This document shows positions 59,451-64,000 of a stretch of 64,000 bases of DNA, in pieces. The stretch is from Mycobacterium spongiae (lineage in GTDB: Bacteria > Actinomycetota > Actinomycetes > Mycobacteriales > Mycobacteriaceae), in NCBI RefSeq assembly GCF_018278905.1, contig NZ_CP046600.1, forward strand, positions 3,162,001 to 3,226,000. The letters are read 5' to 3'. Made by a program: the position numbers and the translations under genes. Position 1 is the stretch's first letter. Each line of letters starts with the position of its first letter. Under the pieces are notes generated by a model. That model had not been told where the DNA came from. It did no database searches and worked only from the letters and a program-made list of their open reading frames with translations.

Positions 59451-60202
59451 TGCGCGCCCCTGGTGCGTCGCGCCACCGAATACAAATAGCTGTCGGTGAA
59501 CCCCGTGGCGGCCAGCACATCACCGACAACGATGACGGCAGTCTTGGTGATGTTGGCGTCGTGCATCTGCGCTCCGATGTCAGCCAGGGTGCCGCGCAGC
59601 ACCGTCTGCTCTGGCCAGCTCGCGAAAGCTACTACCGCTGCGGGAGTTTCGGGTCGATACCCACCCGCCAGCAGCTCCGGAACGATCGCATCGATCTGCG
59701 CTGCGGCGAGATGCAGGACTACGGTGGCTCCGGCCTGGGCAAGAGTAGTCAAGTCCTCGCCGGGCGGCATGGGGGTCGATAGCGTCGAAACCCGGGTGAG
59801 CGTGACCGTCTGCGCCACCCCCGGCACGGTGAGCTCGCGCCCCAGCGCGGCAGCGGCCGCGGCGAAAGCCGGCACGCCCGGCACGATTTCGTAGTCGATG
59901 CCCAGCCCGTCAAGCCGGCGGCACTGTTCGGCGAGCGCACTGTACAGCGACGGATCACCCGAGTGCAGCCGGGCGACATCGAGCCCCGCCGCGTGCGCCC
60001 CGGCGAGTTTGTTGATGATCGCATCGAGCGTCAGCGGGCCGGTGTCGATGATCGTGGCGTCGGGCGGACAGTGCGCCAGCAGGTCGTCAGGCATGATCGA
60101 ACCCGCATACAGGCATACCTGGCAGCGATTGAGCAACCGTTGGCCCCGAACAGTAATCAGGTCGGCCGCGCCCGGGCCGGCACCGATGAAATAGACCGTC
60201 AC
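59447..60202 (-). CDS. cobM: Precorrin-4 C11-methyltransferase CobM
   Basis: 251 residues from the GTG at 60202, the same length as Rv2071c; this start overlaps the cobL stop (GTGA). SAM-dependent tetrapyrrole methylase: VYFIGAGPGAADLITVRG, LYAGSIMPDDLLAHCP, RLHSGDPSLYSALAEQ and EIVPGVPAFAAAAAALG are the standard motifs. It methylates C-11 of precorrin-4 to give precorrin-5. Motifs are intact. Confidence 0.96.
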   Translation of the reverse strand: MTVYFIGAGPGAADLITVRGQRLLNRCQVCLYAGSIMPDDLLAHCPPDATIIDTGPLTLDAIINKLAGAHAAGLDVARLHSGDPSLYSALAEQCRRLDGLGIDYEIVPGVPAFAAAAAALGRELTVPGVAQTVTLTRVSTLSTPMPPGEDLTTLAQAGATVVLHLAAAQIDAIVPELLAGGYRPETPAAVVAFASWPEQTVLRGTLADIGAQMHDANITKTAVIVVGDVLAATGFTDSYLYSVARRTRGAH

Positions 60203-61380
60203 GGCTTGGTCGCCGTCCACTGGGTGACTGGCATCTGTGGGCGCCAGCCGGTGAAGCTGCCCAACGGTTCGCCATGATAGTGGCAGAACCGGTGCAGTTC
60301 TCCCCCGAACCGTGAATATGCTTGTGCCAATGCGGCTTCAGTTTCCACGGTGACCGCGTTTGCGACCACCCGTCCGCCGGTAAGCAGGTTTTCGAAACAG
60401 GCCTCGAGGACACCGGGTTGGGTGAGACCGCCGCCGACGAAGATCGCCTCGGGGCACGGCGCTCCATCGAACGCTTCGGGTGCGTCGCCGCGCACATCGA
60501 TACTGACGCCGAACGCCGCGGCATTGAATCCTACGTTGAGGCGGCGCCGCTCGTCACGTTCGAACGCCACCGCCGTGCAGCCGCGCCAACTGCGGCACCA
60601 CTCGACGGCAATGCTGCCCGAGCCTGAGCCGACGTCCCACAATCGCTGCCCTGGCCGCGGCGCCAGAGCCGCCAGGGTCACTGCCCGGATGGCGTGTTTG
60701 GTCATCTGCCCGTCGGACACAAACGCTGAGTCGGGGACAGATGACGTCCGCTCGTCGGGCAGATACCGCACGGCGATCACGTTGAGATCGTCAATGTCGC
60801 TAATGTCGGAGTGGGTGTTGGTGGCCCAGTCCTGCGCGGTGCCGTTGCGGCGGCATTCGGCAGGGCCGCCGAGTTGTTCGAGCACGGCGAGTTCGGAGTC
60901 GCCGCGACCGTGGGCGTTGAGCACCACCGCCAGCGCCTTCGGCGTGGACCCATCGCTGGCGAGCACAATCGCCTGGCCACCCCGGCGCACCGCGGTGCTC
61001 GTCGCCGCGGTGACCAAGCTGATCACCTCGGTGTCGTGGACATTCCAGCCCATCCGGGCACACGCTAGCGTCACCGCTGACACGTGTGGCAATACGGTCA
61101 CTTTGTCAGCGCCGAAAAGCCGGATCAGGGTGCCGCCGATGCCATGCAACAGCGGGTCACCACTGGCCACCACATGGACGTCGGCGCCGTCCGGCGACAG
61201 GCCCCCGACGGCGGGCAGCATCGGTGACGGCCACTCGTGACGTGCGGCGGTGACCGTGTCATCCAATAGGTCGAGTTGTCGGCGTGACCCGTGAATCACG
61301 GTGGCCCTGTGTAATTCGGATCTGGATCGTTCGGCAAGGCCCGCCATGCCGTCAGCGCCGATACCGACAATGATGATCAT
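60199..61380 (-). CDS. cobL: Precorrin-6Y C5,15-methyltransferase (decarboxylating) CobL
   Basis: A 393-residue bifunctional enzyme (Rv2072c: 390). The N-terminal half (about 1-200) is a CbiE-type tetrapyrrole methylase (IIIVGIGADGMAGLAERSRS, VVASGDPLLHGIGGTLIR). The C-terminal half (about 220-390) is a CbiT-type methyltransferase and decarboxylase (LWDVGSGSGSIAVEWCRSW, EAIFVGGGLTQPGVLE). It methylates C-5 and C-15 and removes the C-12 acetate carboxyl. It is the first gene of the cobL-cobM-cobK run, 49 bases downstream of the SDR gene. Confidence 0.95.
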   Translation of the reverse strand: MIIIVGIGADGMAGLAERSRSELHRATVIHGSRRQLDLLDDTVTAARHEWPSPMLPAVGGLSPDGADVHVVASGDPLLHGIGGTLIRLFGADKVTVLPHVSAVTLACARMGWNVHDTEVISLVTAATSTAVRRGGQAIVLASDGSTPKALAVVLNAHGRGDSELAVLEQLGGPAECRRNGTAQDWATNTHSDISDIDDLNVIAVRYLPDERTSSVPDSAFVSDGQMTKHAIRAVTLAALAPRPGQRLWDVGSGSGSIAVEWCRSWRGCTAVAFERDERRRLNVGFNAAAFGVSIDVRGDAPEAFDGAPCPEAIFVGGGLTQPGVLEACFENLLTGGRVVANAVTVETEAALAQAYSRFGGELHRFCHYHGEPLGSFTGWRPQMPVTQWTATKP

Positions 61381-61429
61381 GAGCGCCGATCCTCCTCATC
61401 GCTTCGCTCTGCGTCGTCGATGGCGCGGA

Positions 61430-62194
61430 TCATCGGGGCATCCGGCGCCAGAGGAACTGCGGCAGTAGCCGCATCGCGAAGAACATGGGCCGCAGTGCCC
61501 ACGGGATCCAGACGGTGCGGCGTCCCTTGGCCAACGCCCGCGCGGTCGCCGCGGCCACCTGCTCCGGGGTGCTCGACAGCGGCGCAGGCTTCATGCCCTC
61601 GGTCATGCGTCCGATGACGAATCCCGGGCGCGCGATCAGCAACCGGACCCCGGTGCCATGCAACGCATCGGCCAATCCGCTGGCGAAGCCGTCCAGGCCG
61701 GCTTTGGCCGAGCCGTAGACGTAATTCGCGCGGCGTACTCGCACCCCGGCCACTGAGGAGAACACCACCAGAGCTCCTCGGCCAGCCGTGCGCATCGCCG
61801 CTGCCAAATGCGTGAGCAGGCTGACTTGGGCGACGTAGTCGGTGTGGACGATCGCCACCGCATGCTCGGCGTCCGTTTCGGCGCGAGCCTGATCACCGAG
61901 GATCCCGAACGCGAGCACCGCAGTACCGACCGTGCCGTGCTCGGCGATGATCGCGGCGACGAGCGGGCCGTGGGAAGCCACATCGTCGGCGTCGAACTCC
62001 TTGGTGTGCACCTCGGTCGCGCCGGCGGCGTGCAGTGCTGCCACCTGATCGTGGAGCTGATCGGCTTTGCGTGCGGCCAGCACCACCGCCGCCCCCGGGG
62101 CCAATCGCCGCGCGAGTTCGATGCCGATTTCGCTGCGCCCGCCGAAAATTACCAGCGGACCCGCACCCGTGTCGTCCACGGCTGCGATTATCAC
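61430..62194 (-). CDS. Short-chain dehydrogenase (Rv2073c homologue, DprE2-like)
   Basis: 254 residues from a GTG at 62194 (Rv2073c: 249). The nucleotide motif is the variant GGRSEIGIELARRLAPGA, similar to the DprE2 group, in place of TGxxxGIG. The catalytic Ser (VVFSSVAGVRVRRANYVYG) and YGSAK (Tyr-x3-Lys) are present. The C-terminus is basic and hydrophobic (WIPWALRPMFFAMRLLPQFL), which may associate with the membrane. The substrate is unknown. It is divergent from the Rv2074 homologue with 20 bases between starts. Confidence 0.9.
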   Translation of the reverse strand: MIIAAVDDTGAGPLVIFGGRSEIGIELARRLAPGAAVVLAARKADQLHDQVAALHAAGATEVHTKEFDADDVASHGPLVAAIIAEHGTVGTAVLAFGILGDQARAETDAEHAVAIVHTDYVAQVSLLTHLAAAMRTAGRGALVVFSSVAGVRVRRANYVYGSAKAGLDGFASGLADALHGTGVRLLIARPGFVIGRMTEGMKPAPLSSTPEQVAAATARALAKGRRTVWIPWALRPMFFAMRLLPQFLWRRMPR

Positions 62195-62214
62195 CTGCGC
62201 TAGCGTGAACCGTG

Positions 62215-62628
62215 ATGCCGAACACCACTACGCGGCTCACCGACGATGCGTTGGCGTTTCTCTCCGAGCGCCACCTGGCGATGCTGACCACCTTGCGTGC
62301 TGACAATTCGCCGCATGTGGTGGCCGTGGGTTTCACCTTCGATCCCAAGACACACATTGCTCGGGTCATCACCACCGGCGGGTCGCAGAAGGCAGTCAAT
62401 GCCGACCGCGGGGGCCTGGCGGTGCTTAGCCAGGTCGACGGTGCCCGGTGGCTGTCGCTGGAGGGAAAAGCCGTGGTGAACAGCGAGATTGACGCCGTTC
62501 GCGACGCCGAGTTGCGCTACGCCCAGCGCTACCGAAACCCGCGTCCCAACCCGCGCCGAGTAGTCATCGAGGTCCAAGTGGAGCGGGTGCTCGGGTCGTC
62601 GAGCCTGCTAGACCGCAGCGAGGGATAA
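62215..62628 (+). CDS. Split-barrel F420-dependent oxidoreductase (Rv2074 homologue)
   Basis: 137 residues from the ATG at 62215, the same length as Rv2074; a GTG one codon earlier is also in frame. The split-barrel flavin/deazaflavin fold is seen as [36 protein letters not shown] and [20 protein letters not shown]. Rv2074 uses F420 and acts on biliverdin or related tetrapyrroles, according to work on this family. The short 20-base gap to the divergent SDR implies overlapping promoters, or a leaderless transcript. Confidence 0.88.
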   Translation: MPNTTTRLTDDALAFLSERHLAMLTTLRADNSPHVVAVGFTFDPKTHIARVITTGGSQKAVNADRGGLAVLSQVDGARWLSLEGKAVVNSEIDAVRDAELRYAQRYRNPRPNPRRVVIEVQVERVLGSSSLLDRSEG

Positions 62629-62723
62629 AGCCGCCCGCACTTGGGTCTCGTGGTTCCTCAATGGAGATCTCGAAGACCTCGATCCCGTTTCGCCTCGATC
62701 GAGCCTGGTGAGCTCCATCGTTT

Positions 62724-62752
62724 TTGACATTGAAAATCATTTTCAATAAGCT
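62724..62752 (+). promoter_or_regulatory. Zur/Fur-type operator between -35 and -10 of the small lipoprotein gene
   Basis: The 19-base palindrome ATTGAAAATCATTTTCAAT (62729-62747) has perfect 9-base arms around one C. It matches the mycobacterial and streptomycete Zur box pattern (TGAAAATSATTTTCA). It starts at the last base of a consensus TTGACA -35 (62724-62729) and reaches a weak AT-rich -10, so bound repressor would block polymerase. Confidence 0.8.
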
Positions 62753-62803
62753 CCCGACTCGCTCCACCTATCTTCCACCTCCACTGAAAGGAACGATTGA
62801 TCG

Positions 62804-62959
62804 ATGGGCACCAAAACCAACAGAGTCGCGCTGACCGCCCGAGCAGTTGCCGCGGTGGCGGCCGCCGTGTTCGCAGCTTCGACACTGTCGGGATGCGACG
62901 TGCTGTTTCCCCAGCTGCACCAAGTCATTCCGGGAGACCACAGCGGTCATAACCACTAA
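62804..62959 (+). CDS. Miniature His-rich lipoprotein under a Zur-type box
   Basis: A 51-residue protein with a GAAAGGAA ribosome site nine to ten bases before the ATG. A basic N-terminus and hydrophobic signal (ARAVAAVAAAVFAASTLSGC) end with a lipobox LSGC, giving a mature peptide of only about 20 residues. Its end is HQVIPGDHSGHNH with four His in the last twelve residues, a probable Zn2+ (or Ni2+/Cu2+) site on the outer face of the membrane. The Zur-type palindrome in the promoter and two tandem hairpins just after the stop show a compact, single-gene unit. I know of no named family. A surface zinc scavenger or delivery peptide is the natural inference. Confidence 0.7.
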   Translation: MGTKTNRVALTARAVAAVAAAVFAASTLSGCDVLFPQLHQVIPGDHSGHNH

Positions 62960-62976
62960 GTTCCTGCCGAGACACA

Positions 62977-63001
62977 CCGACGGCAAGAGCTGAGCCGTCG
63001 G
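62977..63001 (+). terminator. Hairpin 1 downstream of the small lipoprotein gene
   Basis: CCGACGGC and GCCGTCGG form an eight-base perfect stem with a nine-base loop, 17 bases after the stop codon. No T tract follows. Confidence 0.6.
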
Positions 63002-63002
63002 C

Positions 63003-63056
63003 ACCACGCACTCCCATCCGATCGCGGTGAGGCCGCTGTGGATGGGAGTGCGTGGT
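63003..63056. terminator. Hairpin 2, 17-bp perfect stem between convergent genes
   Basis: ACCACGCACTCCCATCC (63003-63019) and its exact complement (63040-63056) form a 17-bp stem. The 20-base loop can add a small GCGG/CCGC stem. It lies between the lipoprotein gene and the convergent Rv2075c homologue and can terminate both. Confidence 0.75.
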
Positions 63057-63119
63057 CTATCTACCGACCGAGTTGCGGTGTTGTCCATGCTCTCGAGGCG
63101 CGGCCCGGCGCTACGGTGT

Positions 63120-64000
63120 TCACTGCGTAACGGTGTAGTGCACCCATGCACCACCCGCGGCTCCAGCCGCGGCATGCAGCTGGGAATTCTGGTCCCCTGT
63201 TCTGGGTAAGCCGAACTCCGAGCCGGCAGCCCCGCAGGCCATCGGCGCACCGGCGAACATCACCGGACTGGCCGTCACCGTCCATCTGCCTGCCGAGTCC
63301 AGGCAGGCGGCAGGATGCAAATCTCCGCACGGCGCAGCGACCCACCGACCGTCTGCGCGCTGCAGGGTGCAGGTTCCGGCACCCACGCGCGGTTCGTCCG
63401 GTGCCCAGCTCCACAGCGACGCCTGAATCCGCCCGTCCTCCGGAAGCAGCTGGTCAAAGCCAAACAGATTGACACCGCAGTCGGTCATCGCACGCGCCTT
63501 TGCCGGTGTGAGCGCATCCGGATCGGCCGGCGGCCGAGTCGGGTTGACGATCGCCGAAACCAAGGTGGAGTCCTCGAAGTAGCGGACCAGCCGCGACGCG
63601 TAGGTGCCGCTGCCATACCTGGCGTCACACGTCGGGAAAGGCCGGTACCGAGAGGTCGGGCCGTTCTGCACCCGCGCGCCACTCCAGTCGAAGACATCGG
63701 CGGCAAAACCGGACGCACACGAGCTGACAAGCACGACCTGCGCACCAGATGTACGGACGTCATCGCGCGACATGCCAGGCGGTAACGGTACGCAGCCGTT
63801 CGCGGCGCGCTGACTGGGGTCGGGGCGGTAGATGAGGCTTTGCCCATCGGGCCGCCGCAGCACACTCTCCAACGCCCGGACCGCCAGCCCGTATGCGGAC
63901 GGATTCTTCAACTCGTCCTGCAGGAGCACCAAGATGACCTCGTCCGCGTGGCCGGGCGCGTTCAGCCAGGTCGCAATTGGTGCCAACACCGCGTCCAAGA
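63120..64000 (-). CDS. Rv2075c homologue, exported PI-PLC-like protein, cut at the right edge
   Basis: The frame ends at a stop at 63120 and is open to the window end, so about 293 C-terminal residues are visible; Rv2075c is about 487. The visible part resembles the phosphatidylinositol-specific PLC X/Y fold family of bacterial exported proteins: LNAPGHADEVILVLLQDEL, AQVVLVSSCASGFAADVFDW and the ricin-like C-terminal Trp/Cys-rich part (ASLWSWAPDEPRVG, CTLQRADGRWVAAPCGDLHP). Several Cys pairs fit an extracellular protein. The N-terminal signal and catalytic His residues are outside the window, so activity cannot be judged. Confidence 0.82.
   Translation of the reverse strand, partial: LDAVLAPIATWLNAPGHADEVILVLLQDELKNPSAYGLAVRALESVLRRPDGQSLIYRPDPSQRAANGCVPLPPGMSRDDVRTSGAQVVLVSSCASGFAADVFDWSGARVQNGPTSRYRPFPTCDARYGSGTYASRLVRYFEDSTLVSAIVNPTRPPADPDALTPAKARAMTDCGVNLFGFDQLLPEDGRIQASLWSWAPDEPRVGAGTCTLQRADGRWVAAPCGDLHPAACLDSAGRWTVTASPVMFAGAPMACGAAGSEFGLPRTGDQNSQLHAAAGAAGGAWVHYTVTQ

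Noticed and set aside
62768..63250. Minus-strand 160-residue open frame over the small lipoprotein gene and hairpins
   Set aside because: It crosses two perfect hairpins and the Rv2075c 3' end, has no motif, and conflicts with the well-supported plus-strand lipoprotein gene.

Overview
The window is GC-rich actinobacterial DNA whose gene content and order place it in a slow-growing Mycobacterium related to, but distinct from, the M. tuberculosis complex (the M. kansasii / M. marinum / M. szulgai kind of genome; the species cannot be fixed from the sequence alone). The backbone follows the M. tuberculosis H37Rv segment Rv2037c to Rv2075c: patatin-like Rv2037c, Rv2042c, pncA, lipT, lppI, Rv2047c, the giant pks12, Rv2049c, rbpA, ppm1/lnt, Rv2052c, fxsA, Rv2054, Rv2061c, cobN, cobG-cobH-cobIJ, Rv2067c, blaC, sigC, cobK-cobM-cobL, Rv2073c, Rv2074 and Rv2075c.

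Layout. 1-5 kb is accessory: the edge of a group 3b-type hydrogenase iron-sulfur subunit with a DosR-like box, a DUF4383 membrane protein, an ECF sigma factor with zinc anti-sigma factor divergent from an AhpD-like protein, then an enoyl-CoA hydratase and an SDR. 5-12 kb holds the patatin to lppI block, including a frameshifted remnant of a sugar ABC transporter ATPase and a remnant of a gluconokinase C-terminus. 12.6-16 kb carries an inserted phospholipase C and a 13E12-type HNH protein. 16-31.3 kb is the mycoketide locus (Rv2047c-like protein and Pks12, two complete modules). 31.6-38.8 kb is housekeeping: RbpA, separate Ppm1 and Lnt genes, amidohydrolase, FxsA, dienelactone hydrolase. 38.8-46 kb and 58.7-61.4 kb hold the two arms of aerobic cobalamin synthesis. 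46-48.9 kb is a PPE-MPTR gene. 50.5-56.2 kb is an inserted envelope/transport island: mmpS-mmpL, a six-helix membrane protein, a haemophore-like (MHB) secreted protein, an acidic Ile-Pro-rich secreted peptide and a cysteine hydrolase. 56.3-58.7 kb has blaC divergent from a membrane zf-HC2 anti-sigma-like domain that is in one uninterrupted reading frame with sigC. The right end has an F420-type oxidoreductase homologue, a 51-residue His-rich lipoprotein behind a near-perfect Zur/Fur-type palindrome, and the edge of Rv2075c.

Several H37Rv genes expected in this interval are missing: Rv2039c-Rv2041c (only an ATPase scar is left of the operon), the zinc-independent ribosomal protein operon and its neighbours (Rv2055c-Rv2060), and mazEF7 between cobN and cobG. 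The two most interesting items are the anti-sigma/SigC single frame with a His/Met-rich extracytoplasmic loop, and the Zur-box-controlled miniature His-rich lipoprotein gene followed by two tandem hairpins.
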